This document shows positions 25,467-40,400 of a stretch of DNA of 64,000 nt, piece after piece. The DNA is from Tubulanus polymorphus. Its lineage: Eukaryota; Nemertea; Palaeonemertea; Tubulaniformes; Tubulanidae. Numbering within the stretch: position 1 is the first letter of the stretch; every line of letters begins with the position of its first letter. A program made the position numbers and the translations under genes. The notes under the pieces were generated by a model. That model had not been told where the DNA came from, searched no databases, and was given only the letters and a program-made list of their open reading frames with translations. The stretch is taken from the NCBI RefSeq assembly GCF_964204645.1, contig NC_134030.1, positions 10,662,278-10,726,277 on the forward strand, in the 5' to 3' direction.

Positions 25467-28400
25467 GTATGATTTGTTTAGGGGCGAATCAAGGGGTCTC
25501 ATGAGACTTACACAACAGTCTCTCCAAATTCTGATAAGCATATAATCTTACTGAAAATTACAAAAAAGGTGAAAATGGTTCTCGGGCTAAAACTCTGAAA
25601 TTATGATGTGTTAATGGTTCCCATTGCATTTCGGATATGTCGTATCTGAGGCCAAAAGCAAAATTTTGTCAAGACAAGTTTCGACCCTGTTCCTCAGTTA
25701 TGAGGTCATCTTCAAGGTTTGTTGCTGAAAAACAAGAATTTTTAGTTTCTAGTTCTGCCACTACGTGGCGCTGGGTCTGTTCTTTGCACTGCACAACTTG
25801 ACCCCCATACTAACATTGTACCCAAGTTTCAGCAAGATCGACCTATTGTTAACAAAGCCAAGTGGTTGAAAGACAGACATACAGATAGGCTCTAGTACAA
25901 GAATAAGGGTGTCATGGAAGCCTGAGAACCAATAGGGGCCCCATTTGTTGATCTTAGTATATTGATAATAGATTTCGACGCTCGAAGTTGACACTTACAT
26001 TTTCAGTGAAGCCTTCGACTCGGCGAATGATCACCGGCGTCCGGCTGGAAAATCGACTTATAAACAACTGATCCTGTCCCGCTACGCTTATCACAGTTAG
26101 CTGGCAAACAATCCAATCCTCCGGAAAATTCTACAAACAGAACAGTCAGCACCGTGAAAAATAGATAATAATGATAATGATAAATGATTCTAGACGATTT
26201 CCACGATGCTCAGTAGGTCAAGGAGTCCGCCATACCTGAATGGACTTCTCGAAAGACGTTCTTGTCTGTAAGAATTGCACATCTGTTTGGTAAGTTTTAA
26301 GATTAGGAAGCAGTTTAGCTGATTGGTGGTTACCGTTATCCCTGATGCATTTCCTGAATATAAAAAGAAAGAAACTAACTGTTATGGTGTTCTCAACGAC
26401 AGATTTACAGGGGTGGCCACCCCTTTCATTTAAACAGCCACCCCTTACAAAAATATCTACTGCCCCTATTCAGAAATAGAAGATCACACCAAAACCAAGC
26501 TTAAGTTTCTGTATTTTTGAGGGGCTGAAAGCCTTGCTACTTCAGCAGCCACGATGTCATACACTAAACAATGAATACTAGCATATGGAGAACGCGCTGC
26601 ATACAGGGCGACCGCTTTTATTTGACTTGCTTTTTCCCCTGACTGTTCCTCGACATGAATGTGGTTTTCCCTGACTTGATCTTCTGAGAATTCAATCAAT
26701 TGACGCAGTCAAATTTGTATGACATTGACAAAAACTACGCACAATCTAGCAATATCAACAGATTTCCCAAATCTTTTAGCTTTTTGTCAACAAAATTCCT
26801 TGTCTGTTCCCTTTTTTATAGAATAAAAATTTCCCTGAATTTTCCCTCATTTCCAGCTAAGCGGCTACCTCGCGCATAATATAGGGAACGCCATGCAATC
26901 TGCAAATTCGGCAATTCCGCCGTACGATCCTATACCGTACCTCCTTTTCATGTATGTATTGACGATGAGTTGATGCCTGAAGGTGACAGCCATGCTCTCC
27001 GTTAGGTAGAAAGCTGCGTCGATCGCATTTCTCAGACGGTAGTGAACGAGCGCCAACGCGTGACAGATACATCGATAGAGAACGGCTTGTGGGAAATGTT
27101 TCACGAGTTCCAACGTGGATTCGAGTTCTGCGATCAACGCGTCGTCGTCTAATTCCGCGGCTGAAATTGATTTCAAACATAACATCGTTAAAACGAGATC
27201 GCTTATCAGAGCCCAGTGCACGCGTCCATCCAATTTTCATGGGAACTTGATTCATTTTTCACATAACTATACAAATTCAATCGAGCGCCGACACCGGCAC
27301 AACTACTGCTACAAGCAAGCATCTGTCGGGTCTGCTAGCACTAACTCAGTTTTGCTGATTTGAGACTGACGAAATGAGAATCCGGGTGATAACCCTTTCA
27401 GTACCGACTTATACGTAGTTATCCTGAAGTGTCGGAGATAATTTGAAAACTTCAATCCCTGTGCATTGTAAAATGGGCATACCGCTAAAGGCCTAGTGCG
27501 TCTACAATGTGCTACGATGTATTGCTAATTGCTAATTTCCTGACATTTGACAAGTGCTGACATCTTTGAATAGAGATTATAACTGATAACTAATGGGGTA
27601 CTAGCAAAACCAGCTATCCCGTCAGATGGCGTGATGAGCAGTAGTTCTTCCGTTCTCAAAATTAGTTCATTTTCGATGAACTTTGAACCAGATTTTTAGT
27701 CTCCCCAATCATATATCACAGCACAAACCAAATATAAATACTTTCATTCTTCTGCTCGGATATCGGTATAGTTTCTTAATTGACTCATTTAAGAGAAAAG
27801 TTTATTGCCTGCCAAACACGTATTGGTACGGTTGACCTGTTTCTTAACTCTAATCATAGATGGCAAATTCATCGCGCAACACCAGTTAGTTTAATGCTTT
27901 TTACTACTAAAACAGATTGTTATCAGTCATTCTATGCAGAGTGTCACTGTCAGTGACGTCATCTATTGAAATGGGGGCTGAACACGCATGGAGGGCATAT
28001 TTACTGCAAAAGACCCCCCTCTGGACTGGTGATTGCTACAATTTGTATCGCTCTTAGAAGAAATGCTGCTGTTTTAACATGAAAAAGCAAGACCAGATGA
28101 ACAAAAAAAAAACAAATTTAATGAAAATTTCATTTCTAGTTTTTGTTTAATGAATCTGTGAAAAACACGGTTATCCTGGCAAAGCGCAGCATAATCGTGG
28201 CAGGCAAAGAGTTGAGAAAAGTTCATTCAGATTTAATTGAAATGAAGATGAAATCGAACGCAGACGACCAACTATCTACTGGCAAACCTAGCAGATCATC
28301 GCCTGCCATAGAATCCTTGATTGCCACAGTAGCACTGCGGGTACCCCATTAGACGGATACACTACGATGCAGGGTACTGTAATGTTCAGAACCAATTTAG

Positions 28401-31400
28401 ACATCGCACTGCAGTGAAGATGCACTGAAAGCGTTAAGATTTTAGAAGCAATTATATCTGAATAAAATCAAAATTTGATTGACCTGAATCAGGCGGATCA
28501 AGTCTACCGTATTTGAAACTTACACAACTTTTCTCCAGGGCTTTCCTCGTAAATCTGTACTTTGCGTTGTTGAACCTTTTTCGCCCGACCATTCCTGGCC
28601 GGAGCGAGCCTTCCACATAGTTGACTTCTTCTCGTCAACTCTTTCTCATCGTAGGACGATTTCTTATTACTATGCCCTCTAGTGGCAGGTCGAAGCGCGG
28701 GTTCGTCATTTTCTTCATCGCTACAAGCGCGCATAATTTCGATATCCGACGGAGAAACGTCGACATTCTCCTCCGCGAACACCGGCGGTAAATCTTCGCA
28801 GCAGCACAAAGCGATATCGCAGCTTTCGTGATACGACGAATCGGATTCGGACTTCGGCGCGGACGAGATCGATAATTTCTCGTAGACGAACGCGCCATCG
28901 GTTTCGTCTTCGAACGCGTGATTGCCGTTCGCGACGCCGACGACAGCTCGTTGCTTTTCAGCGGCGCTCGACGCTAACGCCGCCGTCCGTCTGCTACGAG
29001 ATCTCCGCGTAACTATGTTCGATTGCTGCGCATTGCTCGACGATCGGCGAGTTTTCCCAGCACCGACCGAACTATTTGTATCCGGTTCGTGTCCGTCGTC
29101 GCGACAGATCTCGACGTAGTTGCTATCGAAGTCTTTTTCGCGGCGTACTCGTCGTTTCATCGCCGTCGGTTTTCGTTTCGCTATCGCCGTCGAATCTTCG
29201 CCATCGGATTCCGCGTCGATGTCGTAGATGCTCATGTCTACGTCGTTTCCGTTTTTCAGATGATTGCTCGCGGATGACTTCGAACCCTTCGGCTTTTCGT
29301 CGTCCGGGAATTTGTTACTCGGTTTCAAAACCGATTTCAGTAAACTTTTCTCGCCGTTGCTCGCGCGAACTCGCCGATTATTCTTGCGCGTTTTCTTCGC
29401 TGATTTGACGATATTTTGACTGCTGTCCTCTTCGTTTTCGTCGCTTTCCATCAGCCAGTCAAGAACGGCGCGTCGAGATACATCCACCGGCCGGGGCGTC
29501 GTCGGCAATTTCTTCAACTGGCTCAAATCGGATGCCTCGCGTTCGTCGACATTTTTTTTCGTCAACTTCGAAACATTCCGACCGCTTTTCAATACTCTCG
29601 ACGCCGGCGTTTGCAAGTCATTCACGACTAGGTTTTGATCGTCGCTACATTTTGGAGGTTTTGTTTTTCGAAGCGGCGTCTCGCAGCCGGAGCCTTTGAC
29701 TAGAGAATGAATCGATTTCGACGACGACGCCGACGCACGCTCGCCAGCGGTCGGACGATTTTCTATGGAATGCCTGTTTTCTGTCGGCGTCAACGTCTCC
29801 GAAAAATCTACGCGCGCGATTCCGTCGATCAAACGGTCTAGTTGCGAACTGACGCGAATTTTAAAACGCTTCAGCGCGTTCGCGATCTTCAGATAATTCA
29901 CGCGCGCGAGCCTCGTCGAATCTTCCAAGCCGTCGGCGGATAGGATCCGCGAGCAATCGTCGACGTGTTTGGCGACACCAGCCGCGTCGTTTTCGTCGAG
30001 CGAAACGCTCGTCATTTCGACGTACAAATCCAAAACCGCCGCTTTCATCGGCGTCACGATATTTTGACGCGGCGCTTTCGTCCTCGCGGTTCGCGCGACG
30101 ACCAGCGATTTCAATAACGGCGCGAGCGCATCTTCGAACCAGGCCTTACGACGTTTGTTCAATCGTAACGCCGCGCGAATGGCTTTACGCGCGGCCGTAT
30201 ACTGTTCCTGACGGCGAAGACACGCGGCTTGTATGCCGTACCACGTCAGATACAGCCAATGCAACGCGAAATCGGCGCATCTCTCGCACAAGCAGTCATC
30301 GGCGTGTTCAGAATCGGCGAACACCGTTTTAACGCTCATGCGTTTCATACTCGGCGAACTGGCCAAATTCTGCGCGCGCTTCGGCCAGTAATCGCCATCC
30401 AACGGTTTCGTTTTGATGAAGGCATCGAACCCGAAGCAATCTGCGGTTTCGTCTTTGTCGGATTCATCGATCAGTTTCGAAGACGGTTTGTTTTCTTCCT
30501 CTTCGCCCGATGACCGGACCCGGCTTATGACGCCGTCCGTCGGTTGTTGCCGCGTCGATTGGATAACGTGTTGACATTGATCCAAGTGCGTCTCGCATTC
30601 ACTCAGACAACCGGTCAAATTATTCAGCTCGCCGATCGCAAGGAAAAACTGCAAGACCCTGTATAGGAGAAAGGGTACATTTTTCGGTCATTACAAAAAA
30701 TAATAGAAGACCCGAGTCTTACATAGTAAAATCGACTGAAAGAAATAATTTCGAGAATCATGAGACATGTTCTCTTAGTTCTGAGGCAGATAGTGATGCC
30801 AATGCAGAAAACATACATGCACTATGGCGCATTGTTTGAGAGATGTTGCATTGCATTGCCTTTTTAGAAGTGAGTTCACCTCACTGATTTTGATAAGATG
30901 TTTGATTTGACTACTATATGTTATCATACCAGGTCCAACAATTTACAACAACTATAATATGGAGAATATGTCGATTGTGTAAAAGCAGATCTTTTTGCTC
31001 ATAATGATAAAATGGCTGAATGGATGACGGCAATTCATGTGATACGTCACATCCGCCCTTGCCAGGGTCCAGTAACTCGCTTCCACCAGTGCCCTGGCCT
31101 CACAACGCGTGATTTCATTACTGGTGCACATGACGCCAATAACATAATGTTATGAGATTTGTCAAACTTGCCAAAATACTTCCTTGTACGCTAAAATGTT
31201 TACTGATTGGACTATTTAACTGGAAATTCAACAGAAGCACAATGTGGTTTACTATAATTAGCAGATTTTTAAGTTATTTTGAAACGAAATGAAATTACAC
31301 AACCTTTTGAATTCAAGACATACATAAGTGGATTTTAAGACGCTAGGTCCACGTATCATAGGATGAATTAATAGCTTTTTGTATGTAGAATATTAGCCCG

Positions 31401-34400
31401 GAATCTTACACGCATATAAGACGTCATTGGAATCAAACTACCGTATTTTCTGGCCAATAAGCAGAGGGCAGTTTTTTAGCCTAAAATACATGGATTTCAT
31501 AAAGCTTCGCCCAATAAGCCGAGGCCCTTCATCAGAGATTTTAATTCACTGATTTGTCAATTAGTTCGTCTTAATTGATGATTTAAGAGGCTGACTGATT
31601 ACTATACACACAGCCATACACGCAGTATGCGGCTCACTGCTGATTTGCATATATACTAATGTATGAACTGACACGTGGTAGTACCATGAACTCGCGCGTT
31701 ATATAAATGTATACCATTGCCGCTGTGCGGTGATGGAACAATCAAAGTAAAAATAAAATAGTTCAAAATAGATTATAATTGGTAGTAAATAATGACCTCA
31801 AATAAATATCGACCACTTTTCTTGATTTTGACGATCATTGAGAGCATTAGAGTGGCATAGATCAGGAAGTGATTTTTTATGTCAGATCGTATCCGCCCAA
31901 TAAGCCGATCACGATATTTTGGGTAAAAATCTGAGGCTAGAAAATCGGCTTATTGGCCGGAAAATACGGTACTAAATAAATTGTTTCGTTGCATTCTGCT
32001 ACTGACCTTCTGGGAAGATTGAATCCTTGAGCGATGTGTAATCCTTCGAGTAAATAACATTTCGCTTCGCGACAAGCACCGGCATGTCGATAATATTCTG
32101 CGCTTAGTAACAAAGTCGTGAGCACTTCGTTCAACACACCCCACTGATCTGTACTACACGTATCTGTGAAATGAAAATATCAGAGAATGCTAAACATTTT
32201 ATGAACTGCAAGGTTACCAACCTCTGAGAAGTTCTATTAGTACGTAAAAACGTCAATTTTGGAAATACGAAAGTATTTTATAAATAGCGCTAAATCCAGC
32301 TCATAAAAAAACCACTCAGAGCACTTCACATAAAAGCCTCAATTAAAGAGGAAATGTTTAAGTTGCCTCCTGAAGATCTCCAAAGATGTTATAGACCGGA
32401 GGTCTCCAGGAAGCCGATTCCACAGGGTCGGGCCATTGATGGAAAAGGCTCAAGACCCGAAACACTTTCAATTGTATCTAGGGACTGTCAGTGAGATAAA
32501 GGCAGAAGAACGGAGAGGATGGCAAGGGACATGAATATGAATGAGGTCACAGAGATATTTAGGAGCCAAATTATGTATTCACCGGAAGATGAAAATGAGA
32601 ACTTTGTACTTGATTCTTTGTTCTTATGAACAGCATCAGGAAATACTGAAGAGTTGTTATCTTGACAGGCCCAAGTAATAGGCTAGCGTACTAGTAGTAA
32701 ATATTCCGTGTATTAGCTAGCATAACTTGATAGGAATTTTAGAATTTATCGTATTAAATGAAGAGTACAAAGTTATAAAGCCCTGATGACAGGTATGGAC
32801 ACATTTCGCGGGGAAAACATGTTAACGAAATAATTCCATTTCCCAGTGTATTATTTCCGAGTTTTGCCCGAGAGAAATTAATTCCCTGCGTTTTTCCGGA
32901 ATTGCGGTCATCCTGAACTTACGTACGCACTTACCCCGTTTCAAAGGATTGTCAGTGTTCTTCACCGGAAATAGGTTCATCTTGTTGCCGATCAACGAAT
33001 GAATAACCCCCGTATTCAGTCGTATTTCGTCGTAGACAAGCGCGAGAACGCCGTCGAGATCGTCGGTCGCATACACGACCGTCGTCGCGTTCGGCAAATA
33101 CCGATGCAGCGGAACGAAGTAGAATTTCGCCAATGACCGGCGGACGAACGCTTCCAGTTTGATATTGCGCAGGGTATTTACGGAGCAATGTTGCTCTCTC
33201 AGCGTATTAGCATTCATTATCAACTTGTACGCTTCTGCTACCTGAAAATATTTACCAGAATTTCAAAATTTTACAGTTTTAAGGGTATCCTTCAATATGT
33301 CCTGATGACCACAGTCACCACCAGTGCCAATTATTGGAATTTCAGAGCTTATCTTTGTATTTCCTTGTTTTTCATCACAATTTAATCAGAGTAATTTGAT
33401 ATAGTAGTTTCATTGAAAATGAACTAAAAACTAATTCTGATTTTGAGAGCATTTTGATATTTTTGGGATAGCATCGGTAGTCGGTAATATGCTTAATGGC
33501 AACAAAAAATTGATCATCATCAGCACCCAAAACCTTTCTGTGGGATTACACTTTCGAGAGAAGTCATCAGAATGGTTACAAACCAACAAAATAGATTGAT
33601 CATCGGTTAGTGAGATACAATATTCATTGAGTGTAAGCCGTTGGTCAAGTTCATCCAGGTTCATGGGTTCAAATCCTGGTGTAGGCAGAGTTGCCGTGTC
33701 GAAGGTTGGCCTCTTGATCAGGAAAACGAAACCTTGAGCCAGCTACATTAAACCTTGTCTAACTAGGAAGTCAGATAATGATTGAGTTTTTTGTGCGAGT
33801 TTGTCAAAAGTCATGCCATGTCTTATTTTTAGGCGAGGTCAACTCTAGAAATGCCCAGAGTGGCAATAATGAGTTGAGGGATGAAAAAAGAATTCACCTT
33901 TCCGGATAATCGAAGATATTCAGCCCGGACAGTCTGCGCCGTTATTCTCAGATTCCAATCGTTGTCATTGTCATCGGCGAGCGCTTGGTTCAACTGCTCG
34001 ACGATGATCGAAGCGTGCTCCAATTGTCCGAGATTGCACAGTAAAATTATCAATCGTATCAAATTCTCGATGTATACCCTCACGACCGCGACGGACGACA
34101 GTCTCTGCTCCTCCTTACACAGCTCGTTCACTAACCGAAGACAACGCAATTCATGAAGAGGCTGAAAATGTAGAAATACGGTATGTCGAATGTGGTATTG
34201 AACGGGGTGGCCACTTTTATTTGACTAGCTTTCCCCCGACTTTTCCCGGAGCACTCCCTGACATGTATGTTGTTTTCACAGACTGGATCTGCTTGGAATC
34301 CGATCAATTAACAGTCAAATACGTAAGACATAGATGGAAACTGTCAGACTTAACAAACGATGTAGCAATCTCAACAAATGTCCATGACTTTTCCCCAAGT

Positions 34401-37400
34401 TGAAGCTTTTTTTACAAAATTCCCCAACTATTCCCTGACTATTTTCAAGAAAAGAAATTTCCCTGACTGGTTCCTGATACCCAAGGAAAGTGGCCACCAT
34501 GTTGAATTGTAAAACAACCAGAGTAGGTGGCCTATTTGAATGAATGAAATTATAAAGAACCTTAAATGCTGCAGCAAGTGAGGATCTGCCTAGTTTTCGA
34601 GTATTCACTAGTATTAACAGTCTTCTGCATTCAATATCTTCCACTAAATTATTTCTTTCCAGTAGATTAACTTTCAATGAAAAATGTATTGATATAATAT
34701 ACTGTTATAGAAACACTATTTTGTGAAACGACACAAGAAACATGTTTCAATTGCTGTATGCGATGTCTGGATAGCCAAACATGTACTAACATACAATACT
34801 GCTTTACTCATTGCTAATGTAGTTTTGATTTGTGTATGCTTCTTGTTTCAATATGAAGTACTGGCTGATAACAGATGAACTTCAAACACATAAAACACAA
34901 AATTTTTTTCTGGTTTTTAGGTTTCTCTCGCATATGTGCAGCATGCCACTAGGCTTTGCAAACCGTCATGCGGAAAAATAAATACGTTCCAAACCTTATA
35001 TTGAGCCTTACCTTGCCGAATAAAGCATAGAGCGAAGCCATCGATTTCACGCATGGTAAAATAGTCATTTCCATAACTTCGTTCAACTCTCCGAAGGAAG
35101 TATCCTTTTTGCCACATCGGGGGACATAATCCTCCCACAGTTGGAGCGATTCATCTAAAATGACGATCATCTGATATTCAGCGTCTAAAGTCGTCAAATC
35201 GGAGAATATATCGTCTTCATTTTCATCGATGTCATTGTCTTCATCATTCACTTTAGTTTCTTTCTTCTTCGGCTTCGGTAATGGTTTCATCTATGAATGC
35301 AAAGCCAAGCCGTTAGCACCAAGAATGGACTCAATATAAGATAGTAGACAGGCCTGTGTCGAGCTTTGTTTGAGAGGCAGTTCTATTTCGGGAAAAAAGG
35401 GCAATTTTTACCTTGAAAAGGACCATTTCCCTATTGAAAAAGGACATATCTATAGTAATAAGTGCCAGGGTACCTGAATAAATCATTTGAGTATGGATTG
35501 CTTTTCATTTCGAAAAATAAAAAAAACATGAAAATAGTATCCAAATTTCCCAATATCTTCTGATATTATCAGGGGGTTTGTTCGGACACCCCTGGACCCC
35601 CGCTCGACACGGGCCTGGTATATGCAAGAAAATGCTATAAATTATTGATATTATATTTATCTAAGTCAGTTGTCAATCGAAGTGAAAGAAGTGGCAATAT
35701 ACCTCTTTGATTGTTTCAGAGTACGTAGCGATGAAGAGCCAATGCTTTGCCAGCGCCAATTCATACGATAACTCGTTGCGATTCACTCCTTCCAGAAGTC
35801 GAACCGATTCAACGAAACATTCCAAAGCCGATCTGCGGATAGAAGGTACAGTGGTAGGAATTATTCAGATATTGATATTTTCTTTTGGAGTAGATGAGCC
35901 CTTTAAAAAGAGTAGAAACTACTTCTAAATAGAAGTCATAGTCGGGTTTAGTGGTTACTAAGTATCATACGTAGCAGGGAAGTATGTCAACAAACATCTT
36001 TGTGGTATAAATCTGTATTCAAACCTGTTTTGCGTGCTTTCTGTCCAGAGAGCTTGGCCTTTTTCGATGAGAACAACAGCTTTCTTCAACGGATTGCCAT
36101 TTATACTCGACAACGACAGCAGAGCTTCGATAACTGAATTCTGTTCCGACGACAAAGAAGTCGATCTAATTGAAATCAAACGAAAAATATTTCTCATCAA
36201 TAACTGGTGGACAGGATAACAGGATAAATCCCAAGATTTATAAGGTACATTATGTATAGGCCTATGTTTACCGTTTCTTGTATGCGTTAAGTTCTGCAAT
36301 TAACAGTTTTTCAATGTCGACATGGCCATATTCTTTTGCGCTTGAATCAAGAGCATCCTTTAAATTTCTATGAAAGAAAAAAAAAACAGTTGACACTTCC
36401 ACAACAGGCCTTGTCCATGTAGCTTGGATTGAAAAATTTCTACCGGAGGTTGTTAAAACTTTGAGTTTTGACACTTAACCCCTAAGAAATAGGATCTTCC
36501 TGCATGTATTTCTTCAAAAATATCCAACTCAGAGGATGAAACCTAGCGTGTGACCTTCAGCGTGGCTCCTTGATCCAAGAAATGTATTTTATTTACTCCT
36601 GAACCCTGGCCTACAGATTCTCCTAGATCCACCTGAGATGTTATGAGCTACAACTCAGCAATCGACGGAGATAGACAAGTTGAGAGGCTATGAAGGAAAC
36701 GTGAGCTAAATTCAAGAAGAGGCTAGGATATTGGAAATCAGCCATATGTAAGCCCCTGTGCTGCAAAGAAATTGTGACTCGGAAATGCCTTAAAAATGAA
36801 TATTGACACTTGTGTTGAAAAGAGGTCAAGTACCTATTTGTATCCAAATCCGGCGCATCGCGTTTGATTTTCATCCAAACCTCAGCAGCGGCCGATAAAT
36901 TGCTGTCATCTTCGAGAATACCCTGCACGACAACTTGCTGAGCTTTTGCCCACTGATTGGACTTCCGATACGCATCTGCACAACATTCGAACCAATACCA
37001 TAATTTGACCTGAAATTAGGAATAATACATTTTGCGAGAAATGCAAAATCTTGGTATACAGGTATAAGCAACGGGAACAGTAAATATTCGAAAAGAAGTA
37101 CCATTACAACGAGAAACTCATCGCAACAAACTTTAGGGAGCAGTTTTATTCAGTTTTTTCCCCATTATGTAGGTATCATTATATCCAGAATCGAACCATT
37201 TCATTTCGGGGTAACAATTTTTATCTATCGCGCTGGACAAATTGTAGCAATCGAATAATCATTTCCATTTTTTTTGTGTCATATGAATCACCTCTAGAAT
37301 CCTTGATTTCGTGCAAGTCTTATCCATACGGCACCAGTCACCGAGATATCTAGCTCCGATTTCATAAAACTGCGTACTCTTAGCGTACAAGCCGGCATTG

Positions 37401-40400
37401 AAAAGACACGCTCCACAGTTGTTCGCCATTACACCTGAATGATAATATATTATATATAGCTGCAAGCCAGCGATATCAGATTTTCTGCAGCCCAGGGCAT
37501 TTTTTATGCACCCACTAGACGGCCTCCGGTAGGGAGTACTGAGCCTGCTACATTTAACTTTTCATAAGCCGTAATCACACAAGCATATTGGCGCATGCCA
37601 AATTAGGCCAGGAAAACCGTACACATGGCTGCTAAATGGGCCAATTTCAGCGCGAGCAAAAACATCCGATTTTAATGTTTCAATCTGTTCACGTCAAATT
37701 GTAAGATAGGATTGTTGTAAAGCGATTATTTGTGAAGGAAATGAGTGAATGCTAGTAGCCCTAGTGAAAGTGAATGCAAACAAGCCATAAGGCAAGTTCT
37801 CAGACTCGGGCTCAAACTCAGAAATTACCATGCATTTGTTTGAGTTGCATTTTAGATATATTGTACCCAGGGTCAATAGCTAGATTTTGATATGACAACT
37901 TTGACCCCGTTCATCAGTTATGAGGTCATCTTCGAGGCCATGTTGCTGAAAAATTTATTAGTGTTTTAGAGTTTTTAGTGCCTAGTTCTGCTGCTAGGTG
38001 GTACACTGGGCCTATTGTTTGCACTGCACAACTAGACCCCCCATACTAACATTTGACCCAAGTTTCATCAAGATCAACCCACTATCTATTAACAAAGCTG
38101 AAAGACAAACACAGACACACATACACACAATCGCATACAGACAGACATTACAAAAATAAGGGTCTCACGGAAGCCGGAGAACCAAAATGATAGCCCCATC
38201 AGGCATCACCATGAGTCGGCTAAAAAAAGTACATTAGATTGGTTGATAGTTTATGACTCACCAATAGCATGACTTTCTGCGCAGTATTTCTTTATCAAGT
38301 CAATTATATCAACGTTGAATGCATCTAACACCTCTTCAATAGCTTCGTCACGTGATTCCTCTAAAAGAAGACAATTGAATGAATTTTATATCAGCACACC
38401 TTCTTTTCATACTCGTATTCTAGGCGTATAGGATAAACCAAATACTGTATAGCTGAAAATGATTTCAATATTCCACAAATATTGAAACAAATGATCATCA
38501 TTGATCGTGGTTATAAATGCATGTACCCAATGACAAATTGCGAATAATGAAATATTTTACTCCCCTGGTGGGAGAAAAAACAAGCAACTTGTCAGCTGGT
38601 ATCTATTCCTTACATGACCAAACTGAACATCTTGTAGCTTCAAAAATACCACCCTCAAGGATAAGTCTTAAACTAAGGGTCCACGGACTTCATGCCAACT
38701 TGGAAAGCGGTGCGACGTGCTCAACAATCTGACAATTTCGATATTCAACGCCCCCTGGTGAACAGATACTAAACCCAATGACCTTAAAAACTAGCCACAA
38801 TCATAGAACATGTCATTTACGCTACAACTTTGCAATTGAATGTGGTGACAATATTTGCCATGAGTCGGTAATCTTGATTCCGATTGAAAGAATCTGAGGG
38901 TTGCAGATGCGACCAAGGTAGATACAGGTAAGAGCGATAAATTAACGCAATCACCCGCTGGGACTTAAGTTCCAAGTAAGCTAAAACGGCTCCATATTTT
39001 TGTAGACCTTGATCCCATAGATGATACGTACATCTAAAAACAAGTTAGTACATGATATGTCTCTCTTTTAAGTCATAACTTTCATTTGAACTTGAAATTC
39101 TTCTAGTCCAAAATAATCCAAATAAGCGTGATTTGGTATATTATTGCACATTATTGCATGTTATGGAGACAACAGGAATAAACATAGGTACCTGAGCATT
39201 TCACCCAGTTCGTAACGACCATCACCAAACTCTGCCAGATCGAAGGCAGACGACATAAACGCGATTGTTGCTTGGACGATTTACGATCAGTATTATCCGC
39301 ACTGCGATGTAGATCGCGGAGCGAGGTCAACGTGAACTTCAGCAAGTCGCGTAGCGCAGCGAACGCGTCGTCCAACAACGGCGCATTCGACTTCGCGTTC
39401 TTCGCGTCCCAGCAAAATTCCAACTGCGCGTGAACGAACAAAAGCGTATCGAGAACCGAGATCGTTCGCCCTTCGCCGTCGAGATCGCGGCGTTTCAATC
39501 GACTAACAGACAGCGCTAGTATCCGAATCAATTCTCGCTGTTTGCCCGGTTCGACCAATAACGACTTTTTCGCCAGCTCTCTCTTGAACGAAACGACGGA
39601 ACGCTGAAGTTCAGAACAAACGCGATAAATTTCCGACGTCGGCGTTTTCGGCAGGCTGTCCGCGCGATTCGCATTTTCACCGATTATGTCGTCGGCCTTG
39701 TTCCATCGACAACTACGAACCAGCGCTCGGTGATAGTAGAGCGAAAAATCTAAATCGGACGACGGCGCATGCTCGACGTCATGCAGCAGAATTTCGCGAA
39801 AACCGTCGGCGAATTTTTCGTACGCGTCGATCGAAAATGTTCGCGCCTTTTTCGCTGACGTTTCGTACCGACTCAAAACGATCGTCGCTTTTTCGACGAG
39901 CGACGACGACTCGCGCTCGAACAACGCCAAATATTTCAACGACAACAACTGCACGTCCAACACGCTCGTCGTCGTTGACGGTCGACACTTTTTCTGCTCC
40001 ATTTTGATCGCGTAGTTCCACAGCGTCGAGAAAACGCCGCGATTGATATCGGATAGCGATTTGTTGCGTAGATCACGTACGTCGAGGTCGATCATGATCA
40101 CGTACAACCGTTCGATCATCGGCAAACATTCGTCGATCAATTCCTGGAAGAAAAACCAAAAAATTCTACTAACATCGCTCGAACACTCACATTTTACTTA
40201 TATAGGGTGGCTACTTTTATTTGACTCAATTTCCCCCCCCCCCCCCGACTATTCCCTAATATGCACATCACTTTCCCTGCTAGGAATCAATCAACAATCG
40301 ATCAGTCGCTTTGTCTTTTTCGTCACTGACACATTTGCTTTTAACTCGACCTCAATTCAATTAGTAAAATTAATAGTTGGTAGGGACTCGACTGAAACAC

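Noticed and set aside
28922-29631. Plus-strand frames over separase exon 15
   Set aside because: They are shadows of the GC-richer coding exon on the minus strand.
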